Shown here piece by piece: positions 42,268-52,400 of a stretch of 64,000 nucleotides of DNA. The position numbers and the translations under genes are program-made. Positions within the stretch are counted from its first letter, which is position 1. Each line of letters begins with the position of its first letter. Under the pieces are notes generated by a model, which did no database searches, had not been told where the DNA came from, and was given only the letters and a program-made list of their open reading frames with translations. The DNA is taken from assembly GCF_006575665.1 (NCBI RefSeq), contig NZ_CP041253.1, positions 4,625,001 to 4,689,000 of the forward strand. Direction: 5' to 3'. Source of the stretch: Echinicola soli. Lineage in GTDB: Bacteria; Bacteroidota; Bacteroidia; Cytophagales; Cyclobacteriaceae.

Positions 42268-43854
42268 ATGAAGTATCTTTTTATAATATGTTGTCTTTTA
42301 GCGAGTACATCCCTGACCTATTCGCAAAAAAAAGCTGTACGAATATACAATGCCGATTCCTCAGTGGTGGCTTCGGGTGTAGTCGTGGACGGTGAGATGG
42401 AAGGATTATGGCAGCTAAGCTCTCCGAGGACCAATAAACTCCTGGAAGAAGGTTATCTAAAAGCAGGCAAAAAGGATGGGAAATGGACAACCTATCATCC
42501 TAACGGCACCAAGCATATCGTTGCAGAATATAGCAACGGCAAACTCACAGGACCTTTCAAAGAATACGACAAGGAAGGCTACCTGCTGGTAGATGCCACC
42601 TACAAGGACAGTGTATCGGTAGGAGAGTACAAAGAATACTATGGCGCAAGTGTGGCCCTTTACGGTTTTAACCCATCCAAAAGAAGAAAGCGAGAAGGCC
42701 AGTTCAAAGATGGAGTGATCGATGGTGAATGGCTTTCTTATTATGAAAGTGGTCAGTTGGCCATCAAAAGCACCTACAAAGAAGGAGAACTACATGGCCC
42801 ATACCTGGAGTATAGCCGTGAAGGCCAGCTCGTCGTTGAGGTCAATTATGTGGAAGGAGTTCCCGACGGTACATTTACCCGCTATTCGATCGATAATGTG
42901 GTAGAACAAACCGGTGAGTATAAAAATGGGAAGAAGACTGGCCAGTGGATCACCTATTTCCCTGGAACCAAAACAATCGCTTCCGAGGAAGAATACGACA
43001 AAAACGGCAATAAAACAGGCACATGGAAACATTATTATGAAAACCGAAGGCTAGCCAGAGTAGAACGCTACGAGAATGACATTCCAGTTGGTACTTGGGA
43101 AGAGTATTTTCCCAATAAAAACCTCGCCAAACGCAAAACCTATGAGTTGGGAATGCCTGTAGGTGAATACCAAGAGAACCACGAAGATGGTGAACCCTCC
43201 GTACGAGGTCAATATTCCGGAGGCGTGAAAGCAGGCCTGTGGAAAAGCTATTATACCGATGGACAGCTTTATTCCATTGGTGAATACAAAAATGGAGTGA
43301 AAACGGGGCTTTGGAAATATTTTAACAAAATAGGCATTCTCATCGCCGAAGGTGAATACGAACTGGGCTCTGAGCATGGTCAATGGTTCTATTACTATGA
43401 TGGTGGTCAGCTAAAATCCGTCGGTAGCTATTTTTATGGATTTGAAGAGGGAACCTGGGGGCTGTTCTATGATAACAAAAAACTTACCCAAGAAGAATAT
43501 TGGAGCAATGGCAGACTAATGAACGTAAGCGAGTATCATGCTTATGACGGGAAGAGTACCTTGGACAAAGGAACCCTTAAGGATGGTGAGGGAACACGCT
43601 ACACCTATTATGTCAACGGCACCAAAGAATCAGAAGGCACCTATCTGTTTGGCAAGCAAACGGGAAAATGGACCTATTATCATGACAATGGAAAAATCGC
43701 TTCTTCTGGAAACATGGAAGATGGTAAGAAAGAAGGGAGATGGAACTATTATACCAGGTCTGGTAAATTGGCTGAAATCATCAGATACAACGATGATGAG
43801 ATTGTCCCCGACCAACTGCCCGAACCAGACCTTCCCTTCCAGACATTTGACTAA
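42268..43854 (+). CDS. Secreted MORN/YwqK-repeat protein
   Basis: A 528-residue protein with an N-terminal signal peptide (MKYLFIICCLLASTSLTYSQ). The rest is made of about seventeen repeats of 22-24 residues with a G-x-W-x-Y-Y-x-N-G-x-L-x-x-E-G-x-Y-x-x-G pattern, each starting near a TG(L/K)WKYY-like stretch. Databases name related proteins YwqK-family antitoxins, but no toxin gene is present and secretion argues against that role. Repeats of this kind make beta-hairpin stacks that bind lipids or proteins. The start at 42268 gives a clean signal peptide. A hairpin follows at 43918-43940. Confidence 0.8.
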   Translation: MKYLFIICCLLASTSLTYSQKKAVRIYNADSSVVASGVVVDGEMEGLWQLSSPRTNKLLEEGYLKAGKKDGKWTTYHPNGTKHIVAEYSNGKLTGPFKEYDKEGYLLVDATYKDSVSVGEYKEYYGASVALYGFNPSKRRKREGQFKDGVIDGEWLSYYESGQLAIKSTYKEGELHGPYLEYSREGQLVVEVNYVEGVPDGTFTRYSIDNVVEQTGEYKNGKKTGQWITYFPGTKTIASEEEYDKNGNKTGTWKHYYENRRLARVERYENDIPVGTWEEYFPNKNLAKRKTYELGMPVGEYQENHEDGEPSVRGQYSGGVKAGLWKSYYTDGQLYSIGEYKNGVKTGLWKYFNKIGILIAEGEYELGSEHGQWFYYYDGGQLKSVGSYFYGFEEGTWGLFYDNKKLTQEEYWSNGRLMNVSEYHAYDGKSTLDKGTLKDGEGTRYTYYVNGTKESEGTYLFGKQTGKWTYYHDNGKIASSGNMEDGKKEGRWNYYTRSGKLAEIIRYNDDEIVPDQLPEPDLPFQTFD

Positions 43855-43917
43855 AACATATCACAATATTTGGCATTTAAGCTGATATAAATGCCCCATG
43901 AAAAATGCGCTCAATCT

Positions 43918-43940
43918 AGCCCAATGAATCCCATTGGGCT
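43918..43940 (+). terminator. Hairpin after the MORN-repeat gene
   Basis: AGCCCAATG (43918-43926) pairs perfectly with CATTGGGCT (43932-43940) with a 5-base loop, 64 bp after the stop codon. There is no long T-run, so it may act as a stabilising or partial terminator hairpin. Confidence 0.45.
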
Positions 43941-44336
43941 ATCATATAGATAGAATTTGCTCCGCTCCTTAGGGGCTAATAATCCTAGCTTTTAAATTAA
44001 AAAAGGGGCTTTCAGAGTATTGAGCTAGGCTTTCAGCCTTTGGTTCATGTTAGGTTTAGAGTTGACACTAAACATCCCTGATAGCAAATCGTTTTTTTAA
44101 CCCAAGCCTATTTTTCAAAATTTTCATCTTTCCATCAAAACTTCATTTATTCAACACTTTAGTACTTCATATTTCACCATTATTTGAGTATATTTCTTAA
44201 CAATCTCTTAAATAACAACTCGGACCAATCAATATTTTAACATAAACCCGTAAATCTTTTTTAATTTTTTTATAAAAGTATTTTTTATATTGAGGCATAT
44301 TTTGTTTATTTGAATACCCTAATAAATAAAACACAC
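43941..44336. other. AT-rich gene-free region upstream of the ROK regulator
   Basis: Nothing coding. Bases 44090-44336 are very AT-rich and probably hold the promoter of the GlcNAc module, but no complete TTG-N17-23-TAnnTTTG pair is seen. Confidence 0.35.
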
Positions 44337-45575
44337 ATGAATTTAATCGATCCAAAAAAGAGCCTCGATGAAAAAGAAGGGGTAGTAGAAATTAAAAACT
44401 ACCTCAACAAAATCAAGATCATTAAAAATCTGTATACGAACGGCAGCAATACCGCGAGTGAGATTTGTAATGAGGTAGGTATCAGTTTGCCTACGGTAAA
44501 CTCATTGCTAACTGATCTGATAAAAGCCGGTAAGCTCGTCAAGCAAGGCCGTGCAGAGTCACAAGGTGGCCGAAAACCAGACCTTTATAGATTGGCGCAG
44601 GATTCCTTTTATGTCTTGGCACTTGATATTAGCAAGTTCGCAGTGCGTGCAGCCATCTATGACAGTGCTAACAAAGCGGTCACAGAAACCGGCACGTTCA
44701 AAATCACCTTAAACAATGAAAAGTCCACTTTCGATAAAATTGGTGATTTCATGGAAACTTATATGCAAGAGTCTGGGATTCCAAGTAACAAAATCATCGC
44801 CATAGGCATATCCATGCCCGGCTTAGTGGACTCCGTCAATGGTGTAAACCACACTTATCTGAAATTTGGCAAGAAAAGTCTGGTAGAAAACTTTGAAGCA
44901 CGTTTTGACAGAAAAGTGTTTATAGAAAATGATGCCCGCGCTATGACGTTGGCCGAATTCAAGTTTAGCCAAGATCAAAAATATAACAATGTACTGGGCA
45001 TTTTCGTGGGTTGGGGCATCGGCCTGGGAATCATCATCGGCGGCAAACTCTACAGAGGAGGTGCTGGCTTCGCAGGTGAATTTAGCCACTCCCCTATTTT
45101 TGAATCCCGTGAGATATCTTGCACTTGCGGCAAGAAGGGCTGCCTGGAAGCCGTAGCTTCTGGAACTGCCATGGTAAGAATGGCAGGGGAAGCCATTGAA
45201 AAGGACAGCGATTCTATCCTAAGCCGATTGGCCAGGGAACGTGGAGAGGGAGTTGATCCTTCACTGATCGTCGATGCTGCACTAGCAGGTGACCAAAGGG
45301 CCATCACCATTCTGTCTGATGTTGGACTGGATTTGGGAAGGGGAATTTCCATCCTTATCCAATTACTGAATCCAGACTTGATTATAGTGGGTGGCAGCGT
45401 GGCAGAGGCTCAGCAATACCTGATCACGCCGATACAGCAGGCACTGAACATCTTCAGCATGGCCAAGTCCCGTGAAAAATCGGAATTGACCCTGTACAAA
45501 CTAGGACAGGAAGTAGGGCTCTTGGGAGGTGTCGCCGTAGTGATCGAAAATATATTTGAAGATATTATCAACTGA
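44337..45575 (+). CDS. ROK-family transcriptional regulator (NagC/XylR type)
   Basis: A 412-residue sugar-responsive repressor. Residues 20-80 hold a winged helix-turn-helix (NTASEICNEVGISLPTVNSL with a following wing), and residues 90-400 a ROK sugar-kinase-like domain with GIFVGWGIGLGIIIGGKLYR near 226-245 and the complete zinc motif CTCGKKGCLE near 263-272. The ATG at 44337 is chosen because the earlier start in the frame is a TTG. It precedes the NagB-PIG-L and ROK kinase genes by 72 bp and 2.5 kb, so it likely controls GlcNAc use, with GlcNAc-6-P or glucosamine-6-P as candidate effector. Confidence 0.88.
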   Translation: MNLIDPKKSLDEKEGVVEIKNYLNKIKIIKNLYTNGSNTASEICNEVGISLPTVNSLLTDLIKAGKLVKQGRAESQGGRKPDLYRLAQDSFYVLALDISKFAVRAAIYDSANKAVTETGTFKITLNNEKSTFDKIGDFMETYMQESGIPSNKIIAIGISMPGLVDSVNGVNHTYLKFGKKSLVENFEARFDRKVFIENDARAMTLAEFKFSQDQKYNNVLGIFVGWGIGLGIIIGGKLYRGGAGFAGEFSHSPIFESREISCTCGKKGCLEAVASGTAMVRMAGEAIEKDSDSILSRLARERGEGVDPSLIVDAALAGDQRAITILSDVGLDLGRGISILIQLLNPDLIIVGGSVAEAQQYLITPIQQALNIFSMAKSREKSELTLYKLGQEVGLLGGVAVVIENIFEDIIN

Positions 45576-45647
45576 TCCAGGTACCAGCAAATTCTGCATG
45601 CCTGAGATCATTTTGAACATAGCATTAACATAAAAAACAACTTTAAT

Positions 45648-47975
45648 ATGCTAAGCAACTATCCTTTATCGGAAGTAGAAGAATGTTTCTTAAAAGAGTC
45701 AGGAGTGAAGGAGATCACCACAAAAATCCCTTACCTGACTGTAGACAATTTCCCCAAGCTTGGGTTATTGACGGCATGTAGGTTCCTGGAATGGGCTGCC
45801 CACAATCCTAATGGAGTGATCAGCTTACCAACTGGCAAAACTCCTGAGTTTTTCATCAAATGGACCCAATTTCTGCTTGAGAATTGGGATAGCAAAAAAG
45901 GCAAGCAAATTCGCGAACAGTATGGGATGAGCGACCTCAAAAAGCCGGTGCTTAAGGACCTGCATTTTGTCCAGATCGATGAGTTTTACCCTATCTCTTC
46001 TTCCCAGCACAATAGTTTCTACCATTATGTAAATAAATTTTACATTGATGGGTTTGGACTGGATCCAGAAAAAGCATTATTGATCAATTCCGATGACATT
46101 CCATTGGCTGAGGGCAAGCACTTTTCTGACGTATTCCCAGACCTGAAAGTAGACCTTTCGCTAAGGTTTAGAGAAGCTACTAACAAACAAGAAAAATTGC
46201 AGCAGGAGTCTATCTTCCTGATCGACAAATGGTGCGGTGAATACGAGCAAAAAATCAGAGAAAAAGGCGGGATCGGTTTCTTCTTGGGCGGTATTGGCCC
46301 TGATGGACACATCGCCTTTAACACCAGGGGATCTGACATTTTCTCCACCACAAGGCTGACAGAAACCAACTTTGAAACCCAAGCTGTAGCCGCCGGTGAC
46401 CTTGGGGGCATAGAAGTATCTGCAAACCGACTGGTCATCACCATTGGACTAGACACCATCGTCTACAATCCTGAAGCAGTAGGCATCATCATCGCCGCCG
46501 GTGAAGCCAAAGCACAAATCGTAAAAGACTCACTGGAGACAGACCTGACCAATATTCATCCGGCCACGGTACTCCAAAAATTAAAAAATGGTAGGTTCTA
46601 CCTGACCAAAGGAGGGGCTTCCAAGCTTACGGATAGCATAAACAGTTACTATAAGACAGGCGAATGGACACAGGCCAAGACTGAGAAGTCCATCCTTGAG
46701 CTATGTAAGAAACTGGGCAAGTATGCCAGTAGACTGAAATTGGAAGACCTGAAAAACGATCCTTATACGTCCCTTATTCCTAACCTTTCAGAAAAGACAG
46801 TGGCTTCGGTAATCCAAAGCACCATCGATAAGCTGAACAGGGGAATTGAGAAGGAAGAAAATGAAGTGCTGCTTCATACAGGACCGCACCATGATGACAT
46901 CTCCCTGGGGATTTTGCCTCATATCACCAACCAACTGAGCGAAAAAACCAACGAAGCCCATTTCTCTGTATTGACTTCTGGCTTTACAGCGGTGACCAAC
47001 ACGTTTGTGATCGACACGTTGCTGTATACCAAGAAGCTGCTGGACGAAGACCAAATCCAAATGGTCAATTATGAGGACTTCTTCCAGACAGGATACAAGC
47101 TGAAAATGGACAAGGATGTGTACCACTACCTGACCAATGTCGCTTCAGAAGATCCTGAACAGCAAAAAAGAGGGCTTTGCCACAGAGTGGTAAGGGCCGT
47201 GGTGGAAGTATTTGATGTTAAAAATAACCAAAAGCTTCGTGAGACCATCAATGATGTGATCAGTATTCTTAAAAACTCTTACGACGGAGAGAAAAACCCA
47301 CCAAAAATCCAGAAGCTGAAAGGCATGATCCGTGAGTTTGAAGAGGAATTGGTTTGGGCGCACTTTGGTGTGAAAGTAAGAAATGTACATCACCTGAGAC
47401 TTGGGTTTTATACAGGAGACATCTTCACTGAGCAGCCAGACAAAAAGCGTGATGTGGAACCTATCGTAGAGATGTTCCGCAAGATCAACCCTACCAAAAT
47501 CAGCTTGACGCTGGATCCGGAAGGAAGTGGGCCTGACACACACTACAAAGTACTGCAGGCCACTGCCGAAGCGGTAAGACAGTGGAGCAAAGAAAAAGAT
47601 CTGAGCGATCTGCGAATCATCGGTTACAGAAACGTATGGTTTAAGTTTGAAGCAGCGGAATCCAATGTCATCGTACCGGTTTCTTTGGGAGATCTTTCAG
47701 TGATGGAAGACTCATTCGCCAACTGCTATCTCAGCCAAGTAAATGCATCTTTCCCTAGCTACGCTCACAATGGTAAATTCAGTACCATTGCCAAACGCAC
47801 TTGGGTAAACCAGCTGAACGACGTGCAGCTATTGCTCGGAAAAGACTATTTCTACCAACACGATATGGCTAAGGTAAGGGCTAGCCACGGCTTGATTTTC
47901 TTCAAGGACATGAATGTTGAGGAATTCATTGCCCACGCAAGAGAGTTAGAAAAATCAATTGAAGGGATGATCTAA
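45648..47975 (+). CDS. NagB-type glucosamine-6-phosphate deaminase fused to a PIG-L-like domain
   Basis: A 775-residue two-domain protein. Residues 30-330 form a NagB/SugIsomerase fold: QIDEFYPI at 109-116 holds the acidic pair Asp111-Glu112 of the active site, and GGIGPDGHIAFN at 214-225 contains His221, both as in glucosamine-6-phosphate deaminases. Residues 400-770 are LmbE/PIG-L-like; LLHTGPHHDDISLGI at 408-422 supplies the H-x-D-D metal motif. A PIG-L domain removes N-acetyl groups from GlcNAc derivatives, so the fusion might carry deacetylation and deamination on one chain; this is not proved. It follows the ROK regulator and leads into the ROK kinase. Confidence 0.85.
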   Translation: MLSNYPLSEVEECFLKESGVKEITTKIPYLTVDNFPKLGLLTACRFLEWAAHNPNGVISLPTGKTPEFFIKWTQFLLENWDSKKGKQIREQYGMSDLKKPVLKDLHFVQIDEFYPISSSQHNSFYHYVNKFYIDGFGLDPEKALLINSDDIPLAEGKHFSDVFPDLKVDLSLRFREATNKQEKLQQESIFLIDKWCGEYEQKIREKGGIGFFLGGIGPDGHIAFNTRGSDIFSTTRLTETNFETQAVAAGDLGGIEVSANRLVITIGLDTIVYNPEAVGIIIAAGEAKAQIVKDSLETDLTNIHPATVLQKLKNGRFYLTKGGASKLTDSINSYYKTGEWTQAKTEKSILELCKKLGKYASRLKLEDLKNDPYTSLIPNLSEKTVASVIQSTIDKLNRGIEKEENEVLLHTGPHHDDISLGILPHITNQLSEKTNEAHFSVLTSGFTAVTNTFVIDTLLYTKKLLDEDQIQMVNYEDFFQTGYKLKMDKDVYHYLTNVASEDPEQQKRGLCHRVVRAVVEVFDVKNNQKLRETINDVISILKNSYDGEKNPPKIQKLKGMIREFEEELVWAHFGVKVRNVHHLRLGFYTGDIFTEQPDKKRDVEPIVEMFRKINPTKISLTLDPEGSGPDTHYKVLQATAEAVRQWSKEKDLSDLRIIGYRNVWFKFEAAESNVIVPVSLGDLSVMEDSFANCYLSQVNASFPSYAHNGKFSTIAKRTWVNQLNDVQLLLGKDYFYQHDMAKVRASHGLIFFKDMNVEEFIAHARELEKSIEGMI

Positions 47976-48013
47976 TCTCAGGCTTTAAACCTTACGCCTG
48001 ATAATTATTAAGG

Positions 48014-48041
48014 TATCCGAGGGCGTAACTGCCTTCGGATA
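48014..48041 (+). terminator. Hairpin between the NagB fusion and ROK kinase genes
   Basis: TATCCGAGGGC (48014-48024) pairs with GCCTTCGGATA (48031-48041), with one G-U pair, and is followed by a T-rich stretch. It lies 25 bp upstream of the ROK kinase ATG (48066), so it would reduce read-through from the NagB gene or attenuate the kinase gene. Confidence 0.6.
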
Positions 48042-48065
48042 TCTTTGGTTTTTAAACGTAAATAC

Positions 48066-48941
48066 ATGAAAAAAAATCGGCTGATTCTAGGACTTGATAT
48101 TGGAGGGACATCTATTAATGCCGGTATTATGAAAGATGGGGAACTGATCGAAAAACGGGAAATTCCCACACCTTCACAAGAACCCCAAGAAGTAATATTA
48201 TCGACCATCGCTGACTTTATCGCTTCCTACTTTTCCCATGAGATAGATGGAATAGGTATAGGTATTCCCGGCTTAGTGGATGCTGAAAAGGGGATCGTTT
48301 ATAACCTAGAAAATATTCCTGCTTTCAATAAAGTCGCCTTGAAAGATTACTTGGAAAAAGCACTGGAAAAGCCAGTGCATATTAATAATGACGCGAACTG
48401 TTTTGCCCTTGGCGAATATAAGTTTGGTGGTGCCAATAAGCATCGGCACATTGTGGGAATCACATTGGGGACAGGGATCGGCACCGGTGTCATCACCAAT
48501 GGAGAGCTTTATCCAGGATTTCTATGCGGAGCTGGTGAATGGGGTGGTGTACCTTACCGTGACAGCAATTTTGAGAACTATTGCAGCAGTAAGTTTTTCC
48601 GAAATCTCCATCATACTACTGCAAAAAAACTTGCTGCAAAAGCTGCAGAAGGGGATCAGGAAGCTTTAGATCTGTTTTATGAATACGGCACACATATCGG
48701 AAACCTAATCAAGTACATATTGTTTACCTATGCCCCAGAGGCAATCGTCATTGGGGGATCCATTAGGAAAGCATTCCCTTATTTCTCCAAAGGATTAGAG
48801 GAAACAGTGAGGACTTTCCCTTATTCCTCCATTAGTGACAACCTGACCATTTACACTTCATCATTTAATGATTCGGCCATTATGGGAGCCGCTGCCCTGT
48901 TGACAGAAGCAGAAGCCCATGTCGCCAACGTAGCCAAATAA
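48066..48941 (+). CDS. ROK-family sugar kinase
   Basis: A 291-residue kinase. ILGLDIGGTSINAGIMKDGE near 6-25 is the ATP-phosphate motif, GIGIPGLVDAEKGIVY near 64-79 and INNDANCFALGEYKFGG near 105-121 contain the catalytic Asp, and GITLGTGIGTGVITNGELYP near 132-151 is the second glycine-rich motif. The zinc motif C-x-C-G-x2-G-C-x-E usual in ROK proteins is missing; GEWGGVPYRDSNFENYCSSK stands there instead. The upstream frame starts with TTG, so the ATG at 48066 is chosen. The kinase would phosphorylate a sugar such as GlcNAc or glucose, by genomic context. Confidence 0.86.
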   Translation: MKKNRLILGLDIGGTSINAGIMKDGELIEKREIPTPSQEPQEVILSTIADFIASYFSHEIDGIGIGIPGLVDAEKGIVYNLENIPAFNKVALKDYLEKALEKPVHINNDANCFALGEYKFGGANKHRHIVGITLGTGIGTGVITNGELYPGFLCGAGEWGGVPYRDSNFENYCSSKFFRNLHHTTAKKLAAKAAEGDQEALDLFYEYGTHIGNLIKYILFTYAPEAIVIGGSIRKAFPYFSKGLEETVRTFPYSSISDNLTIYTSSFNDSAIMGAAALLTEAEAHVANVAK

Positions 48942-48943
48942 AA

Positions 48944-49074
48944 AAGCTGTCTCATAGTCCATTATCAATGCCCGCAAATTGAGCTGCCACTGCGAAGGAT
49001 GCATTCCTGATGGGATAACACACCATAGAAGGCCTCCTCTGGGTAAGGTGAAAATTGATTTATGGGACAGCTTT
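48944..49074. repeat. GCTGTCTCATA inverted-repeat element, copy 2
   Basis: AAAGCTGTCTCATA (48944-48957) pairs with TATGGGACAGCTTT (49061-49074) at 13 of 14 positions. The element begins 3 bp after the ROK kinase stop. It is about the size of copy 1 at 18376-18507. Confidence 0.65.
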
Positions 49075-49344
49075 ATCTCTTAAAAGGAATTGCTTCCTTT
49101 TTTTTTTTCGACTTTTTATCTCCTCAGATCCTTTCTCCTTACAATGTTTTCTGAGTGTCCATTTTTGGATATTATGATTATCTGCTTTCCGCCAATTAAA
49201 GAATATTCAGCAAACTGCCTTATATCAATCAATGATTAATAGAAAAATTCGTAGTCTTTCTTCAAAATAATTTGATTACTGGCACGGTTCCGTATCATCA
49301 CATTAGGAATTGCAAACTCCTCACTACCTGGATAAAGCTGTTAA

Positions 49345-49352
49345 TATTTTTG
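49345..49352 (+). promoter_or_regulatory. -7-like box upstream of the FG-GAP protein gene
   Basis: TATTTTTG is a full match to TAnnTTTG, 109 bp before the ATG at 49461. No TTG is found at 17-23 bp, so confidence is low. The rest of the 519-bp gap after the ROK kinase contains the GCTGTCTCATA element and AT-rich sequence, without a gene. Confidence 0.3.
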
Positions 49353-49460
49353 TTTAGCAACGTAACTTATTTTAAGCCTTCCAAACCATTGAAAAAACAA
49401 ATTATCCTTTTATATTATGTATACTTAATTCACACCATTATTTACTCACTTAATATAAAA

Positions 49461-52400
49461 ATGTTTGTAAAATACTTTACAATAGCAGTAATATCAATAA
49501 ACTTATCTTCTTTAGGACAAACCAGCCGGGCACAAGAAGTCGCTCAGACTATTACCTATCAAGAAAAAAAGCCAAAAAAGAGTGGTGTAACGTTCAAAAA
49601 TCAAATCAAAGAAGACGAAAACCACAACATCCTGACGTATGAATATTTTTACAATGGCGGCGGTGTCGCTGCTGGGGATATCGATAATGACGGGCTTGAC
49701 GATATTTTCTTGACAGGAAATATGGTAGAAAACGCACTTTACCACAACCAAGGTGATTTCAAATTTAAGGACATTAGCAAAAAAGCAGGTATAAAAGGAA
49801 AAGGCGGCTGGACCACTGGTGTCACCATGGCTGATATCAATGCTGATGGACACTTGGACATTTACGTCTGCTATTCTGGTGATGGGGATACCGAAAGCCG
49901 AAAAAATGAGCTTTATATCAATAATGGTGATCTCAGCTTTTCGGAAAGCGCAGCAAAATATGGCTTAGATGCTTCTTCAAACAGTACACAGGCACTCTTT
50001 TTTGATTTTGACAAAGATGGCGATCTCGACATGTTTTTGCTAAACCACAATATCGAAGTAATTCATGAACTGGAATTTGCTGCTGCCAAAACCGACCGCC
50101 ACCCCACTGCAGGAGACCGGCTTTATAGAAATGATAATGGTACTTTTACGGACATTAGTGAAGCAGCAGGCATCATCGGAAACGCCCTTGGTTTTGGGCT
50201 GGGAATTATTTCCTCTGACATCAACGAGGACGGCTGGCCTGACCTGTACATTTCAAACGACTATGTAGAGCATGATTATCTTTATATCAACAATCAAGAC
50301 GGCACCTTTTCAGAAAAGCTGGTGGAAAAGCTACAGCACATCAGTCATTTCAGCATGGGACTGGACATCGCCGACATCAACAATGACGGCATGAAGGATA
50401 TCTTTACCTTGGACATGCTCCCTGAAGACAATAAGCGCCAGAAATTACTCTATGGTCCTGAGAATTACGAACATTATGGCCTGATGCTGGCAGAAGGGTT
50501 TCACCACCAAAACATGCGGAACATGCTCCAAGTCAATAACGGCAACGACACATTCAGTGAAATTGGCCAGCTGGCGGGCATCTCCAATACAGACTGGAGC
50601 TGGTCTTCCCTTTTTTTTGATGCCAATAATGATGGATACAAGGATCTCTACGTGACCAATGGCTACTACAGGGATTATACCAACCGTGATTTCCTGAAAT
50701 ATAAAGGGGACTATTATTTCCAAAAGGCCATCAATCGTGAAAAAGCAGACACCTTGGAACTGGTCACTTCCATGACCTCCACTCCCATCCCCAACTATGC
50801 ATTTCAAAACAATGGTGACCTGACCTTCAGGGACGTCTCCGAACAATGGAATCTGGCCAAGCGTGGTTTCTCCAATGGAGCTGCCTATACAGATCTGGAC
50901 AATGATGGATTGCTGGACTTGGTAGTGAATAATCTTAACGACTTTGCCTCCGTTTACCAAAACACCTCCACTTCAGGTACCAAAGGAAATTTCCTGAAAG
51001 TAACACTGAAGGGAGAAGCCGGAAACACCTTTGGCATCGGTAGCCAAGTGACATTATATGCTAACAACCGCACGCTAATGCTCGAGCAAATGCCCACAAG
51101 AGGCTTTCAGTCTTCCATCAGCTATACGTTGCATTTTGGATTGGGAACTATTGAAAAAGTGGATTCCTTGCGGGTTATATGGCCTTCGGGGAAAACACAA
51201 CTCCTCCAAGGCATTTCCCCCGACCAAACCATAGCCCTGGACGAATCCCAAGCTTCTGCGCTGGAAAGTACTGATAACCCACGCGTTCAAACTGCCTACT
51301 ACCAATTGGCTCCCTCTCCTGTCCAATATGACCATAAGGAAAAAGGGTATAATGACTTTAAGCGACAGCCGCTTTTAACAGAAATGCCCAGCCACCTAGG
51401 CCCTAAACTCGCCTCCACCACTACCTCGGACGGCAGTATACTATTATACATTGGGGGCACAAAAGGTAATCCCGGAAGGCTATTTAAAACCGATACTTCT
51501 GGAGGACTTTCACCAACGACAGACATCCTACCAAGCGATGAATTCACAGACGCAGACGCTATCTTTCTGGACGCCAACCAGGACGGTCATCCCGATCTGT
51601 ATGTGGCCAGTGGTGGCTATCATAACTATACGGCAAACGATGAAGCCCTGCAAGACCGCCTTTACCTTAATGATGGTACAGGAAAACTGATCAAAAATAA
51701 AGAAGCACTGCCAGCAATGCTCACCAGTACCGCCGTGGTCAGGAGTGCTGACATCAATCAGGACGGATTTCCTGATCTCTTTGTAGGAGGACGAATTGTA
51801 CCGGGAAAATACCCGGAAACTCCTGAAAGCTACCTTCTGATGAATGATGGTACAGGAAAATACAAGGAAGCCACCACCGCCCTTGCACCAGACCTGCGCA
51901 ACGTAGGTATGGTGACTGATGCCACATGGACCGACATTAACGGTGACCATTTTAGTGATCTCATCATCGTGGGAGAATGTTTGCCATTTCAGGTGTACAT
52001 CAATCAAAATGGCCAACAACTGGTCAATCAGACTTCCCTATGGCTGCCTGAATCCCCTCATGGACTCTGGAGCAGCTTGGCAAAAGGGGATTTTGATGGA
52101 GATGGAGACGATGATTTGATCTTGGGAAATTATGGGCTTAATTCACAATTAAAAGCTTCCAAGGAACAGCCCATGACTTTGTATTACGGAGACTTTGACA
52201 AAAATGGATCCGTAGATCCGCTGATGGTGAGGTATGTGCAGGGTGAAGCGTATCCTTTTGCCAGCCGTGACGAGCTGCTGGACCAGCTATATGGCATGCG
52301 GAGTAAGTTTACCGATTATGAAACCTACTCGCAGGCGAAAATTGAGGACATTTTGACACAAGAACAACTAGATACTGCCGAAAAACTCACTGTTAATGAA

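Noticed and set aside
42268..43854. Toxin-antitoxin module reading of the YwqK-repeat protein
   Set aside because: No toxin gene lies adjacent, and the signal peptide points to export.
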